Shown: positions 43,598 to 52,401 of the stretch, in pieces
Layout of the letters: every line of letters starts with the position of its first letter
How positions within the stretch are numbered: position 1 is the stretch's first letter
From: Lachnoclostridium sp. UBA903
GTDB taxonomy: Bacteria > Bacillota > Clostridia > Lachnospirales > Lachnospiraceae
Reading direction: 5' to 3'
Length of the DNA stretch: 64,000 bases
Assembly (NCBI GenBank): GCA_002294045.1
Contig: DBEP01000107.1
Location: forward strand, 56,202-120,201
The notes under the pieces: generated by a model
The model's database searches: none
Seen by the model: only the letters and a program-made list of their open reading frames with translations
What the model was told of the DNA's origin: nothing
Position numbers and translations under genes: made by a program

Positions 43598-43903
43598 TTA
43601 AAAATAGATGGTAAAGACATCGTGATTCAGATTGTCTTTTGCATAATGCCGATTAAATCGACAAGTAGGTAAAGCAGCTACTTTATTCACGATGAGGCTA
43701 TCCGGATTCTTATCTATAACAGTCACCGAATATTTCCTCGAAGACGAATAAACCCCGCCATTTGCAAACGAATTCTTGATATCTTCAAGACCGTATACAA
43801 TGGCGGGGTAATTCATCTTTAGTGTTTCTGGGGGTTGAAAGTAGGCGTTCTTTGTGCCAAGTATTGAACACAAAACCTCATGAAGTTGAAGTCTGCTCGC
43901 CAT
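43598..43903 (-). CDS. Tail completion/terminator-like protein
   Basis: The 101-residue protein begins MASRLQLHEVLCSILGTKNA and contains YPAIVYGLEDIKNSFANGGV, the pattern of small tail-terminator or minor tail proteins between head closure and major tail protein. It overlaps the preceding gene by 26 bp. The longer in-frame start at 44023 would overlap by 146 bp and is rejected; GGGGGTG precedes the start used. Confidence 0.62.
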   Translation of the reverse strand: MASRLQLHEVLCSILGTKNAYFQPPETLKMNYPAIVYGLEDIKNSFANGGVYSSSRKYSVTVIDKNPDSLIVNKVAALPTCRFNRHYAKDNLNHDVFTIYF

Positions 43904-44213
43904 CGGTATACACACCCCCAATCGAAAGTATAAGTCTTGGATACTGAACTTCGACGTTAGAAATCTTCCATTTAGCACCCATAAATTCAACGTACCGCAT
44001 CGAATGAAAATTCTGATTGGCAAATGGATCGGCTACGATACTGATATCATTTGCGACATTGATGTTGTCGTTGAGTTGATCGGTAGACTGAAGCCTACGA
44101 GTATTTCGAATCAAATCACCATAATACGGACGTTCCGTGATCTGCTCTTCCCATACTCCGGGCGTAGTCTCCACCGTTTCACCGTAGCCGATCATTCCAT
44201 AGAATTTTGCCAT
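43878..44213 (-). CDS. Head-closure/head-tail joining protein
   Basis: The 111-residue protein (MAKFYGMIGYGETVETTPGV; later SMRYVEFMGAKWKISNVEVQ) has the size and beta-rich form of siphophage head-closure proteins. It follows the capsid gene by 22 bp. Start follows AAAGGAG. Confidence 0.62.
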   Translation of the reverse strand: MAKFYGMIGYGETVETTPGVWEEQITERPYYGDLIRNTRRLQSTDQLNDNINVANDISIVADPFANQNFHSMRYVEFMGAKWKISNVEVQYPRLILSIGGVYTDGEQTSTS

Positions 44214-44235
44214 TTTGTATTTTCTCCTTTGTTAA

Positions 44236-46059
44236 TTAGCCCTGCGTTCCGGACGATGTTACATCTTCCTCCAGAGCGATTGCGGACAAGACACGGGTGC
44301 TTGCACCAGAGCAACGAGTTTCAAGCAAGCTCTTTTCCTGGTTGAAGTCGATGTCAAAATCCGTGAAATGAGTGATTTCACCGCCCTTGGTAGCACCAAG
44401 AGAGTAGTCAGTCAGATTGCACATAATACCAAGAAGCTTCTTGGTTTTACCATCGGCAGTACGAGTCTTGCCTTCAAACTGCTCGGCAGTGATAATTTCA
44501 CCAACGTTCAGAGCAGCGGCCAGATCACTCACCTTATCGTAAATACGACGGCCATTCAGGTCACGAGCAAGAAGCATGACATTTACAAGATGGGGAGTGC
44601 AATAGAAATCAGGTGTACCGGAACCTTTGTATTTCTCACGGGCATACAGCAATGACTGAATAACAGCCTCAGCGTAAATGTAGTTTTCACCGAAATTGGC
44701 ACCGGTGTTGGTACCCTGGAGAGTCGCCTTCATGTCCGCAATATCAATGTCTGCGTGAATGGTGTACAGTTCATCATCAAGCCACACTGGACGAATCTTG
44801 TCTTCAGCAATCTTTCCTTCAGCGCCAACTTCACGACCATCGCCAATCATGATAGCGGTGGCCAACTCTTCATTCAGATTCATACGGTCGATACCGTACA
44901 TATACTGAACGACATCAAAATCCGTAATGTCAACGATGTCATCACGGTCAAGCTTGCTCTTAACGAAGACAGTCTGGGGATCGGTGGTTCTGTGAAGCAG
45001 CTGAATGTTTCCGATAAAGCCTTTCTGATTACCCTTCTTGTAACCCTTGGCACGAAGATTTTCAATATTACGAAGATCTGCCTGACGAGTGCGGATACGG
45101 CTGATGGGGCTCTTATGGACTTTTGCCAGAACCTTGCCAACCCAGCCCTCATCGGTAGTGAGCAACTCGGGAGCACCAGGACGAACATCCTTGTATTCAG
45201 GAAACAAGGTCTCGATGTTATCAATGCCGTGAGCAATAACATCGGGGTTCTGCTCAGCGAAAATGCTGATAGCAGTTTGCAGGCTGCCCACACTGTTAGA
45301 CTTAGCCAAATCGATAATCTTCTTCTGATCGGAATGCATCAAAATACCCTCGTTCTTGGTGTCTTCCTTGTCAAATACGTTATGTTTCATAGTTTCGTTT
45401 CCTCCTTTAGATTCTTCATTGTTATTTTGGATGGGGGAGCCTGTCTCTTCAAGAGCTTGTCCAAGCATTGCATAAACTACGGTTTTCTGCTTTTCAGAAA
45501 GAGTGTCGAATACTTCGGCAACCGTTTCCTCATCGTCAGGTTTCTTTTCGGGCTCTTTCTTAGGCTCTTCCTTGTCTTTGGGATCGTCTTTTGGTGGATC
45601 ATCGGCGTGGAACAAAGAAATGTTTTCGCCGGTGTAGATAATGGCTTCCTCATCGGATTTCTCACCATGACTCATTACTGAATCAATAAATGCCCCAGGG
45701 TTTGCACCAGCAAGAACAAGGCTCACCTCTCGTATGGCTCCATGTAATACATTAGCCCCTTGCTGTTTAAGTTGGTTAGCAAAGATAGATAGAGCGGACA
45801 CATCACCATGCTCAACCAAAAGCTTGGCGGCCTTGCCAGCTTCTGAATCATTGAATTCGCAGTACGCATATACGCCCTCTTCGCGGTTCTCGAGCAGCGC
45901 GTGACCCAGAATATTCAAAGGATCATTGTGTTGGTGATTCCAGACGAGTGGAACAGTCTTCCCGTTATTTCCCTTAAACGCATCTTTCATGATAGTTCTG
46001 CCGTCAGAGCATTTCAGGTTATTTCGAGTAGCCCAGCCACTGAAATCAAACTTCTTCAT
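44236..46059 (-). CDS. Fused prohead protease-major capsid protein
   Basis: The 607-residue protein joins two HK97-type modules. Residues 1 to about 130 resemble prohead protease S78: VPLVWNHQHNDPLNILGHAL (catalytic-type His) and DVSALSIFANQL (catalytic-type Ser). An acidic Pro/Lys/Glu linker spans about 150-185. From Met224 onward (MKHNVFDKEDTK) is an HK97-like capsid protein (DVVQYMYGIDRMNLNEELAT). A strong internal ribosome site can also give capsid protein alone (384 residues). The gene overlaps the portal stop by four bases. Confidence 0.8.
   Translation of the reverse strand: MKKFDFSGWATRNNLKCSDGRTIMKDAFKGNNGKTVPLVWNHQHNDPLNILGHALLENREEGVYAYCEFNDSEAGKAAKLLVEHGDVSALSIFANQLKQQGANVLHGAIREVSLVLAGANPGAFIDSVMSHGEKSDEEAIIYTGENISLFHADDPPKDDPKDKEEPKKEPEKKPDDEETVAEVFDTLSEKQKTVVYAMLGQALEETGSPIQNNNEESKGGNETMKHNVFDKEDTKNEGILMHSDQKKIIDLAKSNSVGSLQTAISIFAEQNPDVIAHGIDNIETLFPEYKDVRPGAPELLTTDEGWVGKVLAKVHKSPISRIRTRQADLRNIENLRAKGYKKGNQKGFIGNIQLLHRTTDPQTVFVKSKLDRDDIVDITDFDVVQYMYGIDRMNLNEELATAIMIGDGREVGAEGKIAEDKIRPVWLDDELYTIHADIDIADMKATLQGTNTGANFGENYIYAEAVIQSLLYAREKYKGSGTPDFYCTPHLVNVMLLARDLNGRRIYDKVSDLAAALNVGEIITAEQFEGKTRTADGKTKKLLGIMCNLTDYSLGATKGGEITHFTDFDIDFNQEKSLLETRCSGASTRVLSAIALEEDVTSSGTQG
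45388..45408 (-). promoter_or_regulatory. Internal ribosome site for stand-alone capsid protein
   Basis: AAAGGAGG (45401-45408) lies ten bases before an in-frame ATG (45388-45390) at codon 224 of the protease-capsid gene. The site falls exactly at the module boundary. Confidence 0.65.
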
Positions 46060-47990
46060 TTTGAATTACCTCCTTTTATCATGTATTTAGCCAATTTCGA
46101 TTTTGTATCGGATTTAGATGATTTCTTCTTTGAAGCCCTTTTAAAAGTCGAATCAGAACGAATCTTATCCAATTCCTGAATGTACTTTTCGTCATACTCT
46201 TCTTTCAAACGGGTTCTTTCTTCTTTATGACCAGAACGCAAAGAATTGCTAGAAGACTTAAAATCTTCTTGTAAACGAAGACGTTCTTTTTTATTGTCTT
46301 CTCGAAGAGAACCTATAAGGTTATAAATCCGGTCCTTAGTACTAGCTTTTTCTTCCTTACTCATGTCTTTAAGAAGTTCTCGCAAATCATCAATCTTACC
46401 CTGCATAGCATTTTTATGGGCTTCGACATTGGCTTTTTTTCGATTACGCAGACTCTCAATCTGAGAATCTGTTTGGTCCTTGTGTGTTTTAACTTTGCCT
46501 TTCCGTTCACTGGTCAACTGCTCCTTAACATATTGGGCAGCATTTTTTCCCGCCTCGTTAAGTTTAGCTGTGGATTTACGGCTTTTTAATTCCCGATTTT
46601 TTAAGTAATACTCATGCGCTTTTACCGGATCATAATATGGACTGGCATAATGTTTTAAGTCTTCATCAACATCAAGCTCCTCTTCAAGTTCATCTAATTG
46701 AGCATCCAAGTCGTCCAAATCTTCAATGGCCGAATCATACTCTTCTCTAGTCATCCCTTCTTGTTGGGATTCCTCATCCAACGCTTCTTCATCACTTATG
46801 TCCTCAGCAGATTGATTCAGATTTTTATTTCTAAGCTCATCAGCTTTTGGATCATCCGACGGTCTCAAACCAATAATCTGTCTGATTTCATTCGAAGTCA
46901 TAATCTCATTTCGGGTGAATTTATCAGCGATTTCAGATATTTCTGAAACAGGAACAAGCTTAAACGGATCTCTGAAGAACAAGATAGATTGGAATTGTGA
47001 TCTGGCAGTTTTTGTTAGAAACTTTCGTTTCATTTCATCGACAATGGCCGAAACTATTGGCTCAATTGTCCGATTATAGTAGTTAAGCATCGTTTTATCA
47101 TCGGCAGTACCATCTAATATACTCTGAGTGATTCCTAACTGGCTATATAGCATACTCGTTAGATATTCAATCTGCTTCATTAGATTGTTCTCAACCGGAC
47201 GATTCAACTGAGTAATACGCTCTGTACCATCGGTATAAGCGATACCATACTTTGAGTCAGACAATTGATCTACTATATCCTGACGGCGGTTTAGAGCCTG
47301 TTGACGCCTTGCTTCTGTTTTGATGACATAGGGTAATTGAATAATCAAATCCAATTTACCAGAACCGCTCTGTTCATCAATTGCGTCCAGAAGATTTAAT
47401 TTTCGAACAAGTCGCTGCATAGTCGAGTTAGGCTCATTCATGACTGCATAAAGAGGATTTTCAACAATAGCTACGGCTTTTTTAGCCAATTCAATGTCTT
47501 CTTTACGGCCTACCTGCTCGTTATAAACACGAATCTTAATGTGCTGAGGATACCATTCCAAAATTTTTCCAGTTCTTAAAGAATTGATATCATAGGCACC
47601 CGTAATCTCTGGATCATCTGTAGTATCCACAGGAACAAGAGCCACGCAACCTTCGTCCATCATAGACATAACAGCATCTTGAACAAATGCACGTCCGGTT
47701 TGATCAATATTGGATTCAAGAGTTAAACATTTATTTAATTCCGAATTAATCACAGATAAAAACCTATCATTTTCATCTAATCTTACATGCTGAATACTGA
47801 TTGCAGCGGCGTCCAACGCGATACGATTGTAAACCGATGTTACGATAGAACGCTCATTACCTCGTGATAATCGGATTCGATCAGGTCTATAAGAATAGCC
47901 GATTCCAATATTCCTGAAGTTTCTGGTGGGGTCTTTATTTAAAAACGCATTCCATGCATGTTTTATTCTCGAACCAAAAGTCACCTCCAT
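46056..47990 (-). CDS. Portal protein
   Basis: The 644-residue portal forms the packaging vertex. Typical features are SIVTSVYNRIALDAAAISIQ near 48-67, GSGKLDLIIQLPYVIKTEAR and LGITQSILDGTADDKTMLNY. From about residue 460 the protein carries a long extension rich in Lys, Glu and Arg with coiled-coil character (RKKANVEAHKNAMQGKIDDL), much longer than a plain portal. The start follows AAAGGAGG. It is translationally coupled to the protease-capsid gene. Confidence 0.82.
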   Translation of the reverse strand: MEVTFGSRIKHAWNAFLNKDPTRNFRNIGIGYSYRPDRIRLSRGNERSIVTSVYNRIALDAAAISIQHVRLDENDRFLSVINSELNKCLTLESNIDQTGRAFVQDAVMSMMDEGCVALVPVDTTDDPEITGAYDINSLRTGKILEWYPQHIKIRVYNEQVGRKEDIELAKKAVAIVENPLYAVMNEPNSTMQRLVRKLNLLDAIDEQSGSGKLDLIIQLPYVIKTEARRQQALNRRQDIVDQLSDSKYGIAYTDGTERITQLNRPVENNLMKQIEYLTSMLYSQLGITQSILDGTADDKTMLNYYNRTIEPIVSAIVDEMKRKFLTKTARSQFQSILFFRDPFKLVPVSEISEIADKFTRNEIMTSNEIRQIIGLRPSDDPKADELRNKNLNQSAEDISDEEALDEESQQEGMTREEYDSAIEDLDDLDAQLDELEEELDVDEDLKHYASPYYDPVKAHEYYLKNRELKSRKSTAKLNEAGKNAAQYVKEQLTSERKGKVKTHKDQTDSQIESLRNRKKANVEAHKNAMQGKIDDLRELLKDMSKEEKASTKDRIYNLIGSLREDNKKERLRLQEDFKSSSNSLRSGHKEERTRLKEEYDEKYIQELDKIRSDSTFKRASKKKSSKSDTKSKLAKYMIKGGNSK

Positions 47991-48008
47991 TTTGAACCAT
48001 CACCTCCT

Positions 48009-48467
48009 TTAGTTTTTGACTTTATCAATAACGGTGTTTCTATATGCGACTTTTCCAGAATCATAAATTCCATTTTTAAGCTGATTCATGTTATAACCTT
48101 GATCAGCTAGGGCCATAAAAACCCCAACCTCTCCTCGCTTGGCTACAAATCGCACAACCTTACCAGATGGTGATTTCAAGTCAGAAACTTTTTCGCTCAT
48201 AAGAGAAGCCATCTTTTGGTTGTAAGAATTGATTGTTGCTGCACTAAGCTTTCCAGACTTGTTGACAGCACGTGGATCTTTCATCAGCTCATTGGCATAT
48301 TTCATCAAATCTTTAGAAGATTTATTTCGAGCTTTTTCCGTTATTTTATCGGTGTTCTTCTTGACCCACTTGGTATCTTTTCTACTAAGATTACCGAGTT
48401 GTGTCTGGGTACGACGAACACCCCAACGCATACCAAGAATTCCATGATGGGTCAATCCATTATCCAT
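48009..48467 (-). CDS. Phage protein with HHGILGMRWGVRR tag, copy 1
   Basis: The 152-residue protein begins MDNGLTHHGILGMRWGVRR, a short N-terminal motif also present at the start of the 122-residue protein at 50243-50611. The motif is common in phage structural-gene neighbourhoods but its role is unknown. The rest is basic and helical (KSSKDLMKYANELMKDPRAV). It lies between the terminase and portal genes, so a capsid-related or virion-internal role is plausible. Confidence 0.62.
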   Translation of the reverse strand: MDNGLTHHGILGMRWGVRRTQTQLGNLSRKDTKWVKKNTDKITEKARNKSSKDLMKYANELMKDPRAVNKSGKLSAATINSYNQKMASLMSEKVSDLKSPSGKVVRFVAKRGEVGVFMALADQGYNMNQLKNGIYDSGKVAYRNTVIDKVKN

Positions 48468-48483
48468 AAGTTAATCACCACCT

Positions 48484-50232
48484 TTAATCAAAAGCATCTT
48501 TGTTAAGCTTATAGGCAATGTAAGCATCCATCATAGCCGCAACAGCATCAATTTTCTGCTCGTATCGCTTCTTAAGCAATTTTCTATTTCCGTTTGTATC
48601 TTCCAAAGTAATACAGTTACCCATAGCAAAAGTCATTAAATCCTCATCAAATAAAAGCATCCGTTCCTCGGAGAGTTTCTTTAACTCACCCAAAGGAACG
48701 GATTCTGTTTTTGCACCCTGTATAACTTTTTCAATACCAAACGGACCATTTTCTGATTCCCAACGTTCAACAAACTCCTTGGCGTTGTACGGGTCAAAGC
48801 CGAAACATCGAACATCATAACCGCACTCAGTTATGTGATTATCCAAGTCCTCATAAACCTGCATCATATCCAAAACGGTACCGTCAAGAACAATTAAACT
48901 ACCCTCGGCCATAAATTGGTCGTATTTGATTCTCATAGCAGCTGGTAATTTCATTAGAGTTAATGAAGAAATGTAATTTCGTGTCTTTATACCGAAACTT
49001 CCTCTTGGTAGCGGAAACAGAAAAGTGAATGCGCAGAAGTCATCTCCTTGTGAAAGATCTGCACCTAATGAACAAGGCAATTTCCAATAGTCACGTTTTC
49101 GGTGGGGGAGGGTTTCCTCATATGTAAAGTAATAAGTGTAACCTTCCATGGGAAGACCGAAACGTTTTGCCAAGATATCATTTCGGGCAGCTGGAGCTTT
49201 TTCAGCTCTTTCAACTTCAAGTTGGTAGGTCTCGTAACTAACGGTCTTACCAAGATTAGGATTGGCTTTTAGCCACATGTCCGGGTTGGAAATTTCATCG
49301 ACAGAATCAAGCTTGTACCACCAAATCGAGACATGAGGATTAATGTATTCGCCTTTGAGAATGTCAGCCAACTCCATTTTGATTGTGTCGCCACTCCCAT
49401 TTCGGACAGTGCCTTCGGAACTCATAGCTATAATGAGATAATCATCTGTGTTTTTAGAAGCGCCCTGTTCAATGGCTCCGATAACATCTTCTCTTATATC
49501 ACACGAAAGCCATTCATCGACAGTAGCATATTTATCATGGCGGCCCTGAAGCTTTGGTATACTCATAGGTCTTACTTCCAGAATAGAACCGGTCAACATA
49601 TTTTGAATACCTAGCTTAGTTGAAGCTAACTTTACTCTATTTGCTTTAGATCCCGTCGTATTTTGGAGAGAACCCTCAGTTAGAAACTGAAACAATGGAC
49701 CTCTGGATCTTGTTATAGAGGTCCTAATCGGCCCCATGACTTCGTCGGCTTGCTTCATGGTGGGACCGGTGGTAACCTGTTGTGTAGTAGAGGTATCTAT
49801 ATTAAGACCGTAATTTTGAATGGTCGAACCATACATGGTCTTGGCAGCACCTCTTCCGACAATCAGATATTGCTTATTAATCAATCGTTTCTTAATAGTT
49901 TTCTTGACATAATGACCACCATGACCATCGGAATTTGGTTCATACACGCTTCTTTCGACGAAATAATACCATCCGAAAATCTGTTCGCCCCATAGTTTGA
50001 AGCTGTCTAACAAATGTAAGTCAGAACCATCCGTTAGAGTAAGTTCTTCTTCGCAATAACGAATCCAACCTTCAACCGCCTGATCATCATAATAAACTCC
50101 TGGATTAGCAATCAGATCATCGATACGATTCATCTCCATTGAGATTTCTTTATTGACTGGAATATCGCCTCGAAGTACGGCATCTCGAAACATGCCGTAA
50201 TATTTTGGAACGGCAGTGTTTGATAATGCCAT
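48484..50232 (-). CDS. Terminase large subunit
   Basis: The 582-residue packaging motor has an N-terminal ATPase with Walker A GRGAAKT (126-132), a Walker B-like strand YATVDEW, and a C-terminal RNase H-fold nuclease (LGADLSQGDDFCAFTFLFPL; later FGFDPYNAKEF). It pumps DNA into the prohead through the portal and cuts it. Start follows GTAGGTGA. Neighbouring HNH gene and cos-like region suggest a cos mechanism. Confidence 0.88.
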   Translation of the reverse strand: MALSNTAVPKYYGMFRDAVLRGDIPVNKEISMEMNRIDDLIANPGVYYDDQAVEGWIRYCEEELTLTDGSDLHLLDSFKLWGEQIFGWYYFVERSVYEPNSDGHGGHYVKKTIKKRLINKQYLIVGRGAAKTMYGSTIQNYGLNIDTSTTQQVTTGPTMKQADEVMGPIRTSITRSRGPLFQFLTEGSLQNTTGSKANRVKLASTKLGIQNMLTGSILEVRPMSIPKLQGRHDKYATVDEWLSCDIREDVIGAIEQGASKNTDDYLIIAMSSEGTVRNGSGDTIKMELADILKGEYINPHVSIWWYKLDSVDEISNPDMWLKANPNLGKTVSYETYQLEVERAEKAPAARNDILAKRFGLPMEGYTYYFTYEETLPHRKRDYWKLPCSLGADLSQGDDFCAFTFLFPLPRGSFGIKTRNYISSLTLMKLPAAMRIKYDQFMAEGSLIVLDGTVLDMMQVYEDLDNHITECGYDVRCFGFDPYNAKEFVERWESENGPFGIEKVIQGAKTESVPLGELKKLSEERMLLFDEDLMTFAMGNCITLEDTNGNRKLLKKRYEQKIDAVAAMMDAYIAYKLNKDAFD

Positions 50233-50242
50233 AATTGTTCAC

Positions 50243-50611
50243 CTACTTCTTAAGAATACCTTTTATCTTCTCTACATTGTTATAAATCGTAAGACCCGTA
50301 GTTGTAATAGCAGCGACAGTCGTCGCACCTTTCATAAATTTCTGCGCAAACTGTTTTCCGCTGCTAACACTTCCTTCGGACAATTGAGAATATTGTCGCT
50401 CCATTTGAAGACGATTTAATTTGTTTCTTAACTCGGCATCGCTCATGGATTTAATGTTTTTAGATCCATGAGCTTTTTTGTAATCTTCGTGAGAGGCATC
50501 TGAAGAACTCTTTTTAGAACTTCCTCTAGCTCTAGCAAGCTGAGCATCAGATCGTCTAACTCCCCAACGCATACCAAGAATGCCGTGATGGGTTAGCGTG
50601 TTGTTACTCAT
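50243..50611 (-). CDS. Phage protein with HHGILGMRWGVRR tag, copy 2
   Basis: The 122-residue protein starts MSNNTLTHHGILGMRWGVRR, the same tag as the 152-residue protein on the other side of the terminase. A basic Ser-rich linker follows (ARARGSSKKSSSDASHEDY), and a hydrophobic C-terminal segment (GATTVAAITTTGLTIYNNV) could be a membrane segment. Function unknown; membrane insertion at infection or capsid packaging are possibilities. Confidence 0.6.
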   Translation of the reverse strand: MSNNTLTHHGILGMRWGVRRSDAQLARARGSSKKSSSDASHEDYKKAHGSKNIKSMSDAELRNKLNRLQMERQYSQLSEGSVSSGKQFAQKFMKGATTVAAITTTGLTIYNNVEKIKGILKK

Positions 50612-50972
50612 TTTGTTTTTCCTCCTTACTCTTAGATGTTACGGTGTCGGCCTCAACCTGAATTCTCCACTCAAGCTTGGCTATCTTCCGATTTATGGCT
50701 TCTATTGCAGCCGAGCTAGATGGAGGATCAAAAACGAGTTTTACGTTTAGATGCACGTAAGACTTTACAAATTCTAAATTCAATTTCGCAGGAATGAAAT
50801 CTGTCCATACAGCAGTTTTATCTTCTATTGCGAAACCTTCAGAGGGACCGACACCAATTTGCGCTAGCTCCGCCAACTCAGTGTTGATGTCGATGATAAT
50901 ATCGGTATCGAAGTTGGTATCATCTTCCGCAATTCCGAGTAGCTTCTTAATTGACGTCAGTATGCTCTCCAT
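50604..50972 (-). CDS. Head-tail connector protein, gp6-like
   Basis: The 122-residue helical protein (MESILTSIKKLLGIAEDDTN; later LEFVKSYVHLNVKLVFDPPS) matches the small gp6-type connectors that sit below the portal. It lies between the SH3 protein and the tagged protein and overlaps the latter by eight bases. Start follows AAGGAGG. Confidence 0.72.
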   Translation of the reverse strand: MESILTSIKKLLGIAEDDTNFDTDIIIDINTELAELAQIGVGPSEGFAIEDKTAVWTDFIPAKLNLEFVKSYVHLNVKLVFDPPSSSAAIEAINRKIAKLEWRIQVEADTVTSKSKEEKQNE

Positions 50973-50984
50973 GACGATCCTCCT

Positions 50985-51254
50985 TTACGACTGCACTACG
51001 ATAAATTTCTTCATACAGAATCCTTCTATCCCGGTTTCCGTATAAACTTTGTAGAAGTCATCGGTTGATTCTGCTTCGTCAATCATAACCTCGGTTTGGT
51101 TATCAATCTCGCAGACAATCTGGGCGTCTACTTGTGGTTCCTTACGAACGTTGAGCCGTTTACAACCTTCTACGAGACCAAGCATAACATCTTCCATATC
51201 GCTCTGGTCTTTTTCCTGGGTATTGTTAAACCTTGAATTTTGATTCTGATGCAT
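50985..51254 (-). CDS. Small SH3-domain phage protein
   Basis: The 89-residue protein has a polar N-terminus (MHQNQNSRFNNTQEKDQSDM) and a bacterial SH3-like domain (GCKRLNVRKEPQVDAQIVCE, then DDFYKVYTETGIEGF). In the head gene cluster such a domain may help assembly or bind the cell wall. Start follows AAAGGAGG. Confidence 0.62.
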   Translation of the reverse strand: MHQNQNSRFNNTQEKDQSDMEDVMLGLVEGCKRLNVRKEPQVDAQIVCEIDNQTEVMIDEAESTDDFYKVYTETGIEGFCMKKFIVVQS

Positions 51255-51278
51255 TAATTTGTTTCCTCCTTTTTTTTG

Positions 51279-51695
51279 TTAATATCGCCACGGGCATGTA
51301 TCATTTTTGCTTCGCTCAACAGGAGCTCTAGCCAACAAACTTACATCCCCATAGTGAATAGCATTGTGTGTTGAGAGAATAGTTGAAATTAAATATTCTG
51401 GATTCAATAGAAATTCGCTTTGGGTTTCAATATCCTTTGGCAAAATAGGGTTCATATGATGGATCAGAATCCTACCATGAATTTCATAACCCTCGATACC
51501 GAGATCGCATCCATTATCTCTCACTATTACAAAATCTCGTATGGATTTCCACTCTTGAGATTTGTAGAAAATCTGATTGATGTACCTATCGAATCCGAAT
51601 GTCTCTTTACCAACAGCCCCGTTAAGTTGTAAATACCGGTATCTCTCGTCAAATGTTTGTAGTTTGGATAATTCCGTATAAGTCCTAATAATCAT
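51279..51695 (-). CDS. HNH endonuclease near the terminase
   Basis: The 138-residue protein has an HNH-type core: RDFVIVRDNGCDLG, then GRILIHHMNPILPKDI (paired His), LLNPEYLISTILSTHNAIHY (Asn and final His). HNH proteins beside large terminases assist the specific cut at cos in HK97-like phages. The start at 51695 follows GGTGA and overlaps the upstream stop by 11 bp; a longer frame would overlap more. Confidence 0.75.
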   Translation of the reverse strand: MIIRTYTELSKLQTFDERYRYLQLNGAVGKETFGFDRYINQIFYKSQEWKSIRDFVIVRDNGCDLGIEGYEIHGRILIHHMNPILPKDIETQSEFLLNPEYLISTILSTHNAIHYGDVSLLARAPVERSKNDTCPWRY

Positions 51696-52023
51696 CGGAA
51701 TCACCGTGTCCGCTATAGTTACGCATAGCACTCAACGCATTAGCATAAAGCTCTTCTACTTTCTTCTGTGACTGTAACGATTCCGTCTTGGCCTCAGTTA
51801 ACTTTTTTTGCTCTTCAAGAATCTCCTGTTCGATTCGAGCCTTGGTTGAACCCCGTTTGACAAACTCAGTTATAAGCTGCGAAGAAGCAGTACCGTTCCG
51901 CAACTGTTGTTCAGCAAGATCCATAGCTAAAGATATCATTTGATTTTCCCTAGCTTCGGGGGTTAAAGCCGGTCTCATCTTTCGTGAAGATTCGGAAGAG
52001 CTAGCGACTTTAGCTTTCCTCAT
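51685..52023 (-). CDS. Possible small terminase or packaging accessory
   Basis: The 112-residue protein (RPALTPEARENQMISLAMDL; QKKLTEAKTESLQSQKKVEE) is helical with a coiled C-terminal half, a widespread type in Firmicutes siphophages just before the HNH gene. Its position, directly after the cos-like gap, fits a small terminase or a factor acting with it, but the family has no proven function. Start follows AGAGGAGG. Confidence 0.5.
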   Translation of the reverse strand: MRKAKVASSSESSRKMRPALTPEARENQMISLAMDLAEQQLRNGTASSQLITEFVKRGSTKARIEQEILEEQKKLTEAKTESLQSQKKVEELYANALSAMRNYSGHGDSDDY

Positions 52024-52106
52024 ACTTACTGCCTCCTCTCCATTAAATAACCAACACTTCTCACGGCATTCTGTCGATTCCTGACATACTTTTTAATCCG
52101 TTTCAG

Positions 52107-52223
52107 ATAGCATTTAAAGGAACCCACAAGACTGATTTGAAACAACTCTTGAAAGGAGAAAAGGAGGAGTGAAAAATGGAAAACACCATCAAACCAAACC
52201 TTGTGAGTTCTTTTAAATGCTAT
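52107..52223. repeat. 24-nt inverted repeat in the cos-like gap
   Basis: The left arm 52107-52130 (ATAGCATTTAAAGGAACCCA, then CAAG) and right arm 52200-52223 are complementary at 22 of 24 positions, with a 69-nt loop. The loop contains AAAGGAG and GGAGGAG. Confidence 0.75.
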
Positions 52224-52253
52224 GCAAAAACCGAAAACATGTCCAAAATATGA
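52176..52253 (+). CDS. Possible 25-residue leader-like peptide
   Basis: ATG at 52176 is preceded by two purine-rich ribosome sites (AAAGGAG and GGAGGAG) and opens a 25-codon frame on the plus strand (MENTIKPNLVSSFKCYAKTE), ending TGA at 52251-52253. It runs against all prophage genes and across the right arm of the inverted repeat. Translation is unproven. Confidence 0.25.
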   Translation: MENTIKPNLVSSFKCYAKTENMSKI

Positions 52254-52287
52254 CCCCCGGAGAATTTTTTAGGAGTGCCGCGATGAC

Positions 52288-52318
52288 GGAGGGGGTGTGC
52301 TTTTTACGGACCCCCTCC
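52288..52318. repeat. GC-rich hairpin in the cos-like gap
   Basis: GGAGGGGGT (52288-52296) pairs perfectly with ACCCCCTCC (52310-52318); flanking ATGAC and GTCAT allow further pairing with a bulge. It could be a terminase/HNH recognition structure or a terminator. Confidence 0.55.
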
Positions 52319-52401
52319 CCCATGTCATTAGTGGTGATGAGATAGAACAAAGACAACAAAAGAAATCTCTTGAATTCTTTTCAAAACAAGAAACAATCCG
52401 T

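Larger units (their letters stand above)
52024..52401. other. Non-coding gap, candidate cos/packaging region
   Basis: This 378-bp gap is the only long non-coding stretch in the late gene cluster. It lies upstream of the HNH and terminase genes, where cos sites of HK97-like phages are found. It contains a 24-nt inverted repeat (52107-52223), a tiny plus-strand frame, the segment GACCCCCGGAGAATTTTTTA and a GC-rich hairpin (52288-52318). The exact cut site cannot be read. Confidence 0.5.

Noticed and set aside
44755..45681. A 308-codon plus-strand open frame
   Set aside because: It is antisense to the protease-capsid gene, has no plausible ribosome site and no domain.
48484..50232. Large terminase as part of a transposon or intein-containing gene
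   Set aside because: The reading frame runs through ATPase and nuclease parts without an insertion.
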